Part shown: in pieces, positions 13,801 to 24,933 of the stretch
How positions within the stretch are numbered: position 1 is the stretch's first letter
Layout of the letters: the number at the start of each line of letters is the position of its first letter
From: Paulownia fortunei
Lineage: Eukaryota; Streptophyta; Magnoliopsida; Lamiales; Paulowniaceae
Length of the DNA: 64,000 nucleotides
NCBI GenBank assembly: GCA_019321725.1
Contig: CM033106.1
Location: 29,562,118 to 29,626,117, forward strand
Direction of reading: 5' to 3'
Translations under genes and position numbers: made by a program
The notes under the pieces: generated by a model
Told to the model about the DNA's origin: nothing
Seen by the model: only the letters and a program-made list of their open reading frames with translations
Database searches by the model: none

Positions 13801-15290
13801 CTAGTGCCATTAAACTGCTTGGTTAGATTGTTGTCATTGTCTTGATGTTGATAACTAGATAAAGGGACTGTAAAACTAAACTTAAGGCTACACTATTTGC
13901 TTCAAGGTATACATCAAATATATAATGCCTTAAGAACACAAATAAATATATAATGATAGATAGTACCCCAAATCTGATGGTTAAGTTAGATTTAAGAAAA
14001 AAAGAATAGAATATTGTTGACTATACTAACTTAGAATCTGTAGAATGTGAATAGAGTAGATTGTCAAGAAGATTGGCAATTATCAACAGTAAAATCCCTT
14101 ATGTGGTTACTCCAATCCTTCCAATATGTTTTGCTTTAGGATAGTTTAAAAATGTTTCAGGTTCTTTCCGATTTTTCATATTTGGTAATTTTGTGTAGTA
14201 TAACTTGAACTGATAGTAATTATTTAATAATTGACTGCTCAATTTTTCCAGGCTCGTCACATTCACAAAAAGCACAAGGGGATAGATAAATCTCTTTGAG
14301 CTGTTTTTTTGTAATTTCATCGCTTCTCATTCTATTACTATTCCTTTTTCCTTGGTTTCTTCATTTTGGTTTGATCAATCTTTTATTTTATGGTTCATAT
14401 AAAACCTGGGCCCAGCAGATGAACTGTTCTAACTCCGAGTGCCCAGCTTGGTCTTGTTCAAGGGTCAAAGATGTATGCAAGCAGAATCACATTGTTTTCT
14501 GAAAGATTCTCCCTTTGTGGAGGATCCTTTAACATTCACCTCATATTATACAATTCTATTGCCTGCATAGATTGGGAATCCAAGTTAAATATGAGATTGG
14601 GCCCATGGAACACCTTCCATTTTGCTGCTAATTCAAAATGTACTATTTGGTCATTGCTGTCAGGATTGATGAATTGAACATGACCTTGTTCTCCTCCTCC
14701 TAATTGCTTAGTACTAGTCTACATTGTTATTCACATCCTGGAGTTATTAGTTTCTCCTTTAAATTTGTTATGGATTCCAAACTTACTTATGTTGTGTGCC
14801 TGCAACAGGTCATTACAAGCATCAATCAATACAGTATACGAGTGCTATAACTGAGTTGCTTGAGCAGGCAGTTTCAATTTTCTCTGAAAATTTTCAGAAA
14901 CTTGGGGAAAAGTCTCGCATGGATGATATGCATGATGAAATATCTGACTTGATATGTGACCTCCAGAATGCTGCAGTTGATTCAAATCAAAGCTTCAGAA
15001 GAGTTGCAGTTGGGCCAAATGACCACTTCTTCCTGCCAAGTTCATCAGAGCATCAAAACAGCAGAGAATTTGGGTCTATACAACAGGAGCGGAAAGAGAG
15101 GTTACCTCTTCGTTCAAGCCCTTGTATGAGCGCAAATAGTGTTCTTGGCCAAACACTTTTTGACGTGTGTGTTCCGAAGAATGTTGAAGGTTGGGATATT
15201 AAATTCTCTGGCTCCTTGAATGGAGAGCCATTCGCTTCTGTGCGTAGGAGGTCACCCTTTAGTGGTATTAAGCACAAATCAAGATTATGA
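10803..15290 (+). CDS. DUF829/TMEM53-like alpha/beta-hydrolase
   Basis: Seven exons join in frame: 10,803-10,981, 11,415-11,472, 11,831-11,911, 12,095-12,130, 12,215-12,454, 12,592-12,733 and 14,809-15,290, giving 405 residues. The order matches plant DUF829 proteins: an N-terminal strand region (GIIVVFAWVS, about 21-30), the nucleophile elbow SFSGGSK (about 92-98), the conserved FESQR-type block seen here as FGSQRAEYWQ near 185, an acidic residue in CSENDDVAP (about 208-216), and His247 in GHYKHQ. The fold is alpha/beta-hydrolase, but the substrate of this family is unknown; animal TMEM53 sits on ER/nuclear membranes. The last exon adds about 150 residues of low-conservation C-terminus. The 2.1-kb last intron contains a copy of a B3-gene exon region (13,640-13,810). 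The exon 5 acceptor (12,214) is the weakest junction. Confidence 0.88.
13640..13810 (+). repeat. Displaced copy of the B3-gene exon 2 region
   Basis: Inside the last intron of the DUF829 gene, a stretch with 'ttgtggcagagaaagag' followed by 'attatgaaagaactgatgg' matches B3-gene exon 2 (18,499-18,570). It matches its duplicate at 19,080-19,230 over a longer length, including the flanking intron sequence. The acceptor-like CAG is kept, but the frame ends soon after the point where the real exon has its donor. It is probably a non-functional fragment from local duplication. Confidence 0.65.
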
Positions 15291-15897
15291 GAGCTCATGA
15301 GGCACAGATTCTTGTATTTAGGTAGTGCATAATTTGCAGGGGCAAATGTGCATAAAACTAAGTTGGAAATTTAGCTACTGAAATGCTGAGACTATTGAGG
15401 ATGATGGCTTCAAACTATATTCCACGTGAAGCCGTTATAATTTATGCCAAATCTTGAGCTTATGGCATGAAATGTATAGTACTCAAAGCAGAATGAGGTT
15501 AAGGTGTACAGACTAGCGTATGTAAAGGTAACCCTGTATCTTAAGTGCCTCTTAACCCATGATATGAAATATCTGCATTGCGCCATTGCCAGTTTTGCCT
15601 TCCAGTGACTTCAGTTTGTGCTGATTAGGGGATGAGGTTTGTCCAATACTGTTTATGGTAACCGTTTGGAAGTACTCTCCATATTTTGTTCACTGACAAA
15701 ATTGTACTGTGGTACCAGCAGATAGATGTGTATATATCAATGTATAAACTAACTTGTGTACAATACTTTTAAGAATAAGCAATTGTGAAAGTTTATTGTA
15801 GTATTCATCTATGTAAGGCATTGTCACCTTGTTATGTGCGGTTGGATGTTACTTCCAAACGACTAAATATCCTTGTCGATTGGAATTTCAATTGTTA
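15291..15897 (+). other. DUF829 gene 3' UTR and flank
   Basis: Non-coding sequence after the stop codon, less AT-rich than the following element. It probably contains the 3' UTR: 'aataag' and 'aatataa'-like signals occur near 15,770 but none is decisive. Nothing else is recognised. Confidence 0.45.
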
Positions 15898-16999
15898 GGC
15901 CATTTTCAATCACACATAAAAATCTATATTAAAACATCAAATTTTGTATAATTTCATTTTCAATGAAACACCAAATGTTACACTAAATTTAGTGTAATGT
16001 ATATATTCTACTTTATTATTAAAATTGTTGTATTTCTAATTTTAATTTCATTTGTATTGTATATTATATATTTAATTAATTTATAATTTAATTTATTTAT
16101 TCAATTTTAATTTTTTTATTATTTTACAATAACATTTATAGTGATTAATTATCATAACTAATAAATAATTAATATTTATGATAAATTATAATAATTAATA
16201 ATAATAAATAAATACATTAAAATAACATTATTTGTATAAAATTCAAAAGTAAAATGCAATATAAATATTAAAATTTAAAATTTAAAAAATAAAATACTAC
16301 ATAAAATTAAAGATAATAATTTAATAATTTGGTAAATCATTTCTACGTAAATTATTTTCGGATCCTACAAGATCATCAAAATATTGACTAAAAGAACCAG
16401 AGGTACTTTGAGATTTTTAGCTATGTTATTGACATATTTTTTACATAATTTTTTATTGTTCATTTCGAAAAAACTTACGTAGATTCGAATTATTTATGAA
16501 ATTTAAATCTTTTAATAAAATGATCGTTTTCAAAAATTTCTTGTTCGACATAGACAAATCAAGAATAAAGATGCTCACTTTGCATTTCAAGATACATTAA
16601 TTGATTATTTGTGGGATGAATATACTAATTATGAGAATTAAATAACCAAAATGTATTAGTTTGTATATTTGTTTTGTAAAAATTTTTTTGTTATACATAG
16701 TGTGCGTGCAATGTAGTATTTTTCTTTATTGTGATATTAATTGTAATACTTATTTTTATAATATAATCAATAAATATAATATTAATTATGTGTAATTTTT
16801 TATTTAGTAGAATTAGTAGTAATAAAATATAAATAATTAAATAACTTTATAAAAAAATAAATAAGTAATAATTAAAAAAAAAATAGAATAAAATATTCAT
16901 TTGGTGTAGTGATTGAAGATGATTTTGACTAAATTACATCAAAATATTAAATTTGGTATAAAATTTATATCAAATTTGGTGCAAGGGTTGGAAATATCC
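15898..16999. mobile_element. Degenerate PIF/Harbinger-derived element
   Basis: About 1.1 kb of very AT-rich DNA is bounded by imperfect inverted ends: GGCCATTTTCAA at the left, and GGATATTTCCAA when the right end is read on the other strand. It is flanked by TTA and TAA, close to the three-base TWA target preference of PIF/Harbinger. At 16,530-16,642 (+ strand) a frame reads RHRQIKNKDAHF followed by LIDYLWDEYTN and a stop, the shape of the C-terminal end of plant HARBI1-like transposases (the AH...L...L(I/V)EH(L/I)W pattern). The rest of the transposase is not recognisable. Related copies in the opposite orientation lie at 40,405-41,255 and, shorter, at 37,409-37,911. Confidence 0.6.
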
Positions 17000-17002
17000 T
17001 AA

Positions 17003-18330
17003 CTATTATTCATGAATTTCACTTTATTTGTGACTACACTAGTTTTTTGCCCAAAAACCAAAAAATAAAAAAATCAAATGCAATTCTTGGGGAGTAATGG
17101 GTTGAATTTATTAACAATCGTTAAATAGGTGGAGTTGACTTTTTTGTTCATTTGGACCCTATATTTTTCAACATTATCCAATAATTAATGATGAATTCAA
17201 CTGAATATGTGCGGCTAGGTCAATTTGGGGAGGCTGGTAATCAGGGCTGGTGCAAAAGTCTAATTTGTGCATCAGTTTTCACCATCAAACGCAGGATTAT
17301 TGTGTCCCTGCATTTTATGTTTGCCATTTTATTGTTGAACTAATATTTGTTGTACAATTGCAAGCTCCAAACAAGGAAAAGTAAGAACGAAAAACCAAAG
17401 AAAAATTGATTAAAATATGCTTTTCCCCAAAAATGTTGAGAAGAATGTCATTCGTTCACATGATTTTAACTCCGTTCAAGTATTCATTTTGCATTACAAT
17501 CATTATGCAATTTTTTTTTTCTTAGTATAGTTCCATCTTTCATTTTGGCCAAATTGTCTTAAACTATTCACATACTCCAAGATTAAGGTCTCCTTACTGT
17601 GTCCATTTATAAGAATTTAAGATTGAAGAAAAGTGAGAAGCATATTAAAAATATTAAATAGAAAAATCCTATTCCTTCTTTCAATATACAAACACCCCCT
17701 CCCCCACTCAACCCCCCAACAAAAAAAAAAAAAAATGAAAAAAGAAAAAAGAATCACCAAAAATCAAACATCATACATAATAAAAACCTATTTTTTCAAA
17801 GAATGGTTTTCTTTTTCCCCTGAAATTTTTCCTAAAATGGTTACCTCTAGTCTTTGTGCATGTATGTCATTCATATACTTATGCCTTATAAGTAAACAAA
17901 AAAATATACGATAATAATATTAATTTTATATAATAATAATAATAATAATAAAATTGTTTTTTTGAATAATTGCAAAGGGTGTCAAATAGAAAAAAATTTA
18001 CCCAAAACTTTTCTGAAGTTATAATTCATTCACAGTCAAGTGATATTGTTTCCTTAATATACAATTAAAGTATAAATTGACTGAGAACAAATCAGATCTG
18101 TTGAGTTAGCATCCACATTAGCAACTTTGAATCAAACAGTCAGCAGATACGCAAGCACTCATCTTGTACCAACTGCCAACCTATAATAATTTAAGCTGCC
18201 TCTCCCTCTCCCCGTTCTGATCCAATGGTTTCTTTAATAAAAGCCCGCGGAGGTGATTTTCGCGGCAATCTTTTTACGTGCAGATCCGACTCTTAAAATC
18301 GCAAAAATCCCCAGAACCCAAGCATAATTG
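17003..18330. other. Spacer upstream of the B3 gene
   Basis: AT-rich, with poly-A/T and ATA runs (for example 17,930-17,951). The 200 bp before the B3 start codon are less AT-rich and include a 'ctcccc' pyrimidine stretch and a 'ttaataaaagccc' sequence that could be the core promoter. No gene is supported. Confidence 0.4.
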
Positions 18331-21300
18331 ATGGAGGAAGAACGTCAAGATCGTTTGATTGCAGGACTTCCTGAACGTAACCCCAATATTTCTTCATTCC
18401 CAAAGGTCTTTTGATTGCTCTCGCGTTTGTCTCCTCATTGTTTTATGTATGCGTGATTTTTTTGTTGTGTTTTAACAAGAGTTTTATCATTGTGGCAGAG
18501 AAAGAGGATGAAGTCATTTAAGATTATGAAAGAGCTCTTGGAAATCAAGGAAACGCATAAGCCTAAGCGAGTAAGGGCTTTTTGGAGTTTGTCCTTTTTT
18601 ATGATGTTTGTGCATCCAATCTCTTGCGAGGAGGCAAGGGCGTGGATTATGTTATGTCCCCTTTATATTAGATGTAGGTTGTGATCAAGGATAGTCCAAA
18701 ATAATTCAGATTTTAGGTTTTTCACCCGTTTCTATGTGATATAGGATTTGGTTCATTAGTTTGTATTTTTACATGATTGAGGATTTCCTTCTTTTGAGTA
18801 CTTGTAAGAGATAAGAGTAAAGGTTTTGAATTAAGGGGAGTTGGTGATGTAGGTGGTCACATGTGAAGGGCCTTGTTAGAGATGAAGTCCTACATAGGGA
18901 AAGCCAAGGAAAAAAGCAGCTAACATGGGTGGAACCAAAACTTATTGGCTTAAACTTTTAGGTCAAGTTTGCTTCACTCGTGTATGTGTATTAGTGGGCT
19001 ACTCTTTGAGCCGAACACCCCTGGGGTTGATTTGCTAACATGTGGGCTATGGAAATATCTCTTTTTGTCTCTTTTTATGTATACTATCTTTAGTTGTGTC
19101 TATATTAGTTGTGATGTTTTGAGAAGAGTTATCTTTGTGGTGGAGAAAGAGGATGAAACCATTTAAGATTATCAAAGAAATGATAAAAAATCAAGGAACC
19201 GTTGTTAGGATATTCATGTTAGCTCAAGTGGGTTAGACCTTTTCTTTTCCAAATTTTTGTGCACCACTTGCGAGGAGGCAAACATGTGTGCTTGCAAGTG
19301 CTTATTTTGGTGTCCCCATTGTGTGAATTAATTGGTAACAAGGATTGATCATTGAGCTTTTCTCTTGAGACACAAGATCGCCTTTTTTTTATGATTGAGA
19401 GTTTCTTTTCTTGATGAGGGCAAAACTCTCACCAGGGCATTGGTGAAAATAGGTTGACTTGAAATAAGAAACAAAGTGAAAGGAACTAGATTTGCACATA
19501 GACGCTCAACTCAAGTTAGCCAATATTGTATATGTTGTGCAGCAAAGGAACTGTCAATGGCATACTTGATTTAATACCAAACAAAGTGTAAGTGTTAAAG
19601 TCCCTTCTTTGATGTAACTCATAAGTCAATTGTGGGGCGGAGCTAGGTAGACCCTTATCTACTTATTAGCTTAAAAAGGGAATACAAGGGAAGAGGGAAA
19701 AAATTCAAGCCTCCAGAATTCAAATACCCTAAATTTTACTACTGTCTGACATAAGAAAACTCGTAGCTGGTCCAATCATTTGGCTTTCATTTGATGTAGT
19801 ATTGTTGCAATTATGCAATGTATATTACAATATGTTTGCCATTTAAATTAGGGGTTTGCAATAATCTCTTGCTTCAAACTTTGTATGACATGAATTTGGT
19901 GGGAAACTTACACAGTTTTCCTTGAAATTTAGGTTGTAATGCTTTTTTTATCGTATTTCTTGCTTGTGTGACTTTTTTTGAGATATTCGATGCGACTTTG
20001 TGATGTTTTTTTTCTTACTGTGATTGCCATCTTCAGTTAGATCTGTGGGTTCACTAAAGTCTTTTATTGTTATTAAGCATCGCCTCAGAAATTCATGAGA
20101 ACCTTTTTTGTGAAACAGTAATGTTTTTTCTTCATCTTTTTCAACACCCACAGCTTTAAGGCATAAATATATCATTATCAAATAACGATATAGAAAGTCT
20201 GAAGATATTTTTTCTTCTCTTTGGATGAGGATGCTATCATACTAGAAGATGTTATTTGCATGAAAGAGCAGTGAGGTTCGCAAATATCGTGTAAGATTGT
20301 TTTCTTTCTGGAGAAATTCGCCTATATGCATGATTGGGAATGTTATTCATTCATGTGCGATCGTAATGTAGATGTTTCTCTAAGGAAATTGGTGCGCAAT
20401 ATATTTATAGACTTATGTTTGATGGTTGTGTCTGGGATCACCCAATGGTTGACCGTGTGGTGATGTTTTTCCTTTAAGACATCATATTTTAAACTTTTCT
20501 TCTTTTTTTGTTTTTTTTTGGTGTCGAGATGTTAAAACTTTAGAATGCTAGAAACCTTTCCAATATATAATGTAATTCAGTTGTGCTTACTGAAATCAAG
20601 TAAATGCTCTATGCTAAACAGGACACTCATGATATGGCCAATGAAACAAGAAGGTAAGCATTAAATTGGGTACTTCTGTTTCGTTCTCATTTAAATGTCC
20701 AAGATTATTTATTTCCTAGAGCCCCTGCTTCTGTTATATTGCTAAAGCTGTAAACAGAAAAGGGCGTTAAAGAATGATTTTCACTGCCAAATTGAGATTA
20801 TATCATCTGTTATCGAGCGAGCAGAAAGGGTTCAGGCAAATCTCAAAACACAGTTCCCCAGCTTTGTAAAGCCAATGATTCGATCAAATGTCACAGGTGG
20901 CTTCTGGCTGGTAGGGGTTAATACTATTCCAAGTTCAAGTTGTTCTGAAGTTAAGCAAGTTTGATTTATATGTTGTGCTTTCTTTTGATAGTCACTTCCG
21001 AAGTTATTCTGCAAGTTGCATTTGCCGAGCAGTGATATAAAGATTACTTTAGTAGATGAGAGCAATAAAGAATACTACACAAAATACCTGCCTGAGAGGA
21101 GGGGGCTTAGTGCTGGATGGCGGGGATTTTCACTTTCACATAACTTAGAAGAGGGAGACGTACTGGTTTTTCATCTTGTAGGAGTGTGCAAAATGAAGGT
21201 AATACATTGAGTTTTATGAAATTTTCCTTCTTGATATGGGTAAAGTCAAACTTAGAAAAAGAAAAAAGTACTTTAAACCAAGAAAGCCAATCATAACTCC

Positions 21301-21908
21301 AGGTTAGATACTAACATATCTCAAAGCTAAACACTAATTTTAATATGGGAACACGAAGCAAAACTCAATAATTTGTGTTTATTGAGCCCATAGAAGAAAT
21401 CCAAAGTTGAGGTCTCAAGAATTCATAAATATATGCATGCCCTTGATCTTCTAGGTTGATAGGGCTTTAATAACTTAGCGTGGTACACAAGACCTTTTTG
21501 GTTTCCTTTAAAATCTTGTTGGAATGAACTGGATTACTCAAGTTTATCAAGATTTAGAGCAGAGATAATATGCGCCAACTTGGGGAAGCTTCTTATTTCT
21601 TTTTTTAATGAATTTTCAAAAATCTCCTAGTCACCTTTTTTAAGCAAATTATTTGATTCTACACAACTTCAATTGGTTTCTGCCTTTTGGTTGGATAGGT
21701 GTATATAGTGAGAGCAAACCATTTTGGTGCAGTGGATGCAGCTGTTAGCCTTATGCACTTACGAGCTCATGCAAATGTAGTAAATCATGGTCAGCTGGTT
21801 TTTTATTTTCTTCATGTCCTGAACTAGATGTGATTACTATGTACATTTACACCACCATGTTACCTTGCATTTGTAAAAAATACAGAGCACTTAAAAGGAG
21901 GAGAGTAG
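18331..21908 (+). CDS. B3-domain DNA-binding protein, possibly C-terminally truncated
   Basis: Probable exons: 18,331-18,405, 18,499-18,570, (20,622-20,653, optional), 20,748 or 20,758 to 20,910, 20,992-21,198, 21,699-21,789 and 21,886-21,908. This gives about 206 residues without the optional exon or 220 with it. The B3 fold is clear: FPSFVKPMIRSNVTGGFWL, then SLPKLFCKLHLP, then GLSAGWRGFSLSHNLEEGD and LVFHLV. This is the plant-specific B3 DNA-binding domain of the REM-like group resembling At5g42700/Os01g0234100 proteins, presumably a nuclear transcription factor. A helical AERVQANL segment precedes it, as in relatives. Reading on from the B3 domain gives NHEHLKGGE and a stop, where relatives continue with a long helical tail; pieces of that tail persist downstream in other frames. 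The exon 1 donor (18,406) is atypical. The gene is certain; the exact ends are not. Confidence 0.75.
18430..19420 (+). repeat. Tandem duplication containing B3 exon 2
   Basis: The stretch 18,430-18,800 recurs in diverged form at about 19,075-19,420, an offset of about 620-650 bp. Shared landmarks are the exon core 'gagaaagaggatgaa', the downstream 'cttgcgaggaggcaa' (18,623 and 19,266) and an 'atgattgag' block (18,773 and 19,394). In the second copy the acceptor CAG has become TGG and the frame runs into a stop, so the duplicated exon is probably not used. A third copy lies at 13,640-13,810. Confidence 0.65.
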
Positions 21909-22468
21909 GAATTTTCAACGGGTTTGAGAAATGCTTTTAAGACCTCAGGCAAAGTTTCAAGAGTAGGCCAGTGATGACAGACACTCAGAATATCAGCAAA
22001 GATATTGCCCTTGCTTTAGAAGGTACAGGCTCCACTATAATGCTTTATTCAATGCTTTTCTGCAGTTGCTTGACCATTAATTACTGACTGCCACTTTTGG
22101 GCACTACTAAATTTGCTATAACACAGCATCATGAGCACAATTGCAAGGGTACTGATTTTGAATTGCCATAGGACTTATCCTTCAAAGTTTGCAAGCTTAC
22201 TACCTCTCCACATGATTTCACATTTTTGGAACAAGCAGTTGACCACTTTTGTGTGCTTCCAGATCATTACCAGGCAGATTCGTGCTCGGTTGGATCAGCT
22301 TGTTCGCATTGTTCTTGATTCCAGAAATACTTCAGTTCACAAGAGTTGCGGACTAGAAAGATTACAAGAAGATTTTGGAAAGAAAATGGCTGTTCTCAAT
22401 GTAAAGATGCGAGAATTAAAAGATGCGACTCAAAAAGGCTTTATGCTTAGACCGAAGTTCTCAGGATA
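21909..22468 (+). pseudogene. Frame-broken 3' part of the B3 gene
   Basis: Two coding-like pieces remain after the in-frame stop of the B3 reading. One at about 21,940-22,021 reads RPVMTDTQNISKDIALALE up to a GT. The other at about 22,262-22,468 reads RARLDQLVRIVLDSRN, continues with a KKMAVLNVKMRELKDATQKG helix, and ends at TAA. The latter looks like the C-terminal coiled coil of Os01g0234100-type B3 proteins. Between them, a different frame carries FTFLEQAVDHF, so the protein sense switches frames at least twice. Unresolved splicing could explain part of this, but a decayed tail is the simpler reading. The same block is copied at 29,332-29,960. Confidence 0.55.
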
Positions 22469-22499
22469 AGTGGTGAGACATAAGCTCAAGCTTTATTAA

Positions 22500-23519
22500 G
22501 GGAGTGTTTGTAAAAAATTGTGGAAAGTGATTTATTTTAATTAGTTGGGAAATGAAAGTTAGTTAATAGTGTTTGTAAACTGTCGTTCAAAAGTAAGTTG
22601 TAAAAGTGTTTTTATTTATGTGTAATATATATGTAAACATTAATTATTTATATAAATATATAAAAATACATATAAAAAAATATATAGATAATTATAAATA
22701 TATATGTATTTTTATATTCATAGAATTATTTATTACTATAAATATATTTTTAAATTCACAAATATATAAATATATAAAAATTCAATTATGTATACTTATA
22801 AATACATACATATATATATATATATATTTGTGCAAATTTTTATAAATATATAAATATATTTATATATTCACAAATATATAAATTTATGAAATACACATAT
22901 ATTTATAAATATGTATATGAATTTATATGTTCATGCAAATATTTATAAATATATATGAATACATTTATATATTCACAAATATATGAATATATAAAAATAC
23001 ATATATATATGTATATATATATCCATACAAAATAATTATAGCATATAAATATATTTATGTATTCACAAATATATAAATATATAAAATATATTCATACCAG
23101 TATTTATAATATATAAATATATTTATATATTCACAAATATATATATATATAAATATTTAAAATACATATAATATTTATAAATATATGTATTTTAAATATT
23201 TATAAATATATATTTATATATCCTTACAAATATTTATAAATATATCAAATATAAATAATTTTTTATAAAAATACTCATATATGCATACAAATATTTATAT
23301 ATTAAACTTATCTTACATATTGTATATTTATATATTTATTTAATGAAACGGCATGTTGGAATATAAATATATTTTTTGAGGACAAAAATATTCAAAAAAA
23401 AAAAAAAAAGCAGAATAAAAACTCTAAAAGAATCACTCTTCTGCGCTTTCAGATTCTGATTAAATTATGTTAAATTAACATTAACCTTTTCTCAACCAAA
23501 AGTATTTCTAAACACTACC
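22500..23519. mobile_element. Tourist-like insertion with TAA target duplication
   Basis: A 1,020-bp AT-rich element begins GGGAGTGTTTG and ends, read from the other strand, GGTAGTGTTTAG. It is flanked by TAA at 22,497-22,499 and at 23,520-23,522. The duplicated copy of this locus has one TAA at 29,766-29,768 and no insert, so it acts as an empty site. A TWA duplication and a GG(G/T)AGTGTTT terminus fit the PIF/Harbinger (Tourist) superfamily. The interior has no coding capacity and consists largely of diverged tandem units carrying 'attcacaaatatat' (near 22,757, 22,867, 22,972, 23,059 and 23,130). Confidence 0.8.
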
Positions 23520-23522
23520 TAA

Positions 23523-24471
23523 GAAATTTAGTGCAATAGCAGAAATTATTGTAAATCTTTTCTTTTGGTGCGTAGCCGCTGCCCAGTTGTGTTTCCTTTT
23601 GTGGATGAGCATTTTTGTTGAACACGTGGATATTGGCAAATTCACGTGGGAGAGTGGCCCCCACTGCTATATGATTTTTATGAGGTTCCTAGATTTTGAA
23701 TCCTCGGATTTTCAATGAAAATGAAAGTTGAATAGGTAGGTTTTTATAATTGTAGGAACAGGCACCTTTCATAAATATATAAAAATAAAAATAAAAATAA
23801 AAATAAAATAAAGATTGCTAACCTCAACCCCGAGCCTCGGCCCTCGGCCCTCGGCCATTTAAGTCCCCATCCCTCATATTTCAACCTGTAACGCCCGGAT
23901 ATTGAGACTTTGTCACAATACATGCTACCCACATGCCTCCAACACCACACGAAATTTGGTGAATTCAGAAATTATGTAAAAAAAGAAATATTTTGATAGC
24001 TTTTAGACAGTTTATTTTTTTCATATTTTTTTAAGTTTAGAAATTATTAAAAAATTAACAAAAATTGAATTTTTATTAAAATTAAGTAAAAAAAAAATAG
24101 TGTTACCTTATCAAAATTTATTTTCTCTCAATTTTTTATTAGTTTTTTTTTTCTTCGCAACATCATTTATCCACGTCATGTCATAGTAGTTGACAAACAC
24201 CATCAACATATAAATATATTTCTCTTTATAATTCTTTATAATATATATATCATGTCTTAATTTTTTTTAAAAAAAAATATGATGTCTCTTTCCGATTTGA
24301 ACCCACACACATACCCAAATGCCAGTTGCAACACCCTCCCTCCACAAACCACATCCTGCAAATATCTATCAAGAATCTTTTAAGCATATTTATTTAGTAC
24401 ATACGTCAATTCAATTTGTATGTATTTCCAAATTTCCCTTTGACTTACACCAACAATTATTACACCTTAGG
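23523..24471. other. B3 3' flank and AT-rich spacer (duplication copy 1)
   Basis: The first 150 bp match 29,769-29,930. A block at about 24,120-24,290, including 'catgtcatagtagt', matches about 30,570-30,690. Both belong to the tandem-duplicated unit. A 'ctcggccct' motif is repeated three times at 23,837-23,857. No gene is seen. Confidence 0.5.
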
Positions 24472-24655
24472 AAGTGACATGCAAACCAAGAGTCTTCTTA
24501 ACCAATGGGACGAGGGCGTGCAGGGGCGGTTATTGACTGATACCACGATTACACTGCTAGCTTTGGCGACGAGTTAAAGTGATGAAGAAAAAGGAGTCTT
24601 TGAAATTGATTAAGAGAGAAATTCTATGGAAAAGATTTGAATTTGGAGGTAAAGA
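24472..24655 (-). pseudogene. Carboxylesterase relic A
   Basis: About 110 bp (24,480-24,590) match, on the minus strand, the CXE region that encodes the YRLAPEHPLP and DSWLALKW blocks, with many substitutions and no open frame. The following 'tctttgaaattgattaag' with 'agagaaattctatg' is shared with relic C (32,663-32,697). It is a dead fragment lying just 3' of CXE1, as relic C lies 3' of CXE3. Confidence 0.65.
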
Positions 24656-24933
24656 ATTTCTTTACGCAGCATCTCTGTTTTTTTTTTTTTTTTTTTTTTT
24701 TACTTTTTTCTATTTGAGTTTATAATTACTAAATAAAAAGGAATATATTGGTATTTTAATATTTTCCTCAAAAAATTCCCCGAGGAGGCATAAAAGAAAC
24801 CAAGACAACGGAGGTAGAAAATTGTAGAATAAAATTTGATAGAAGGAAAAGATGATGAAAAATTGCCAAAAAAAGAAAAAAAAAAAAAACAAGAAAAAAC
24901 CGAGGTTGCATTAAAATAAAATTGAAAATTACA

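Noticed and set aside
22600..23340. Regularly recurring 'ttcacaaatatat' motifs, array-like
   Set aside because: Not a CRISPR array: the units are diverged, spacing varies, the whole is AT-rich and lies inside a plant transposable element.
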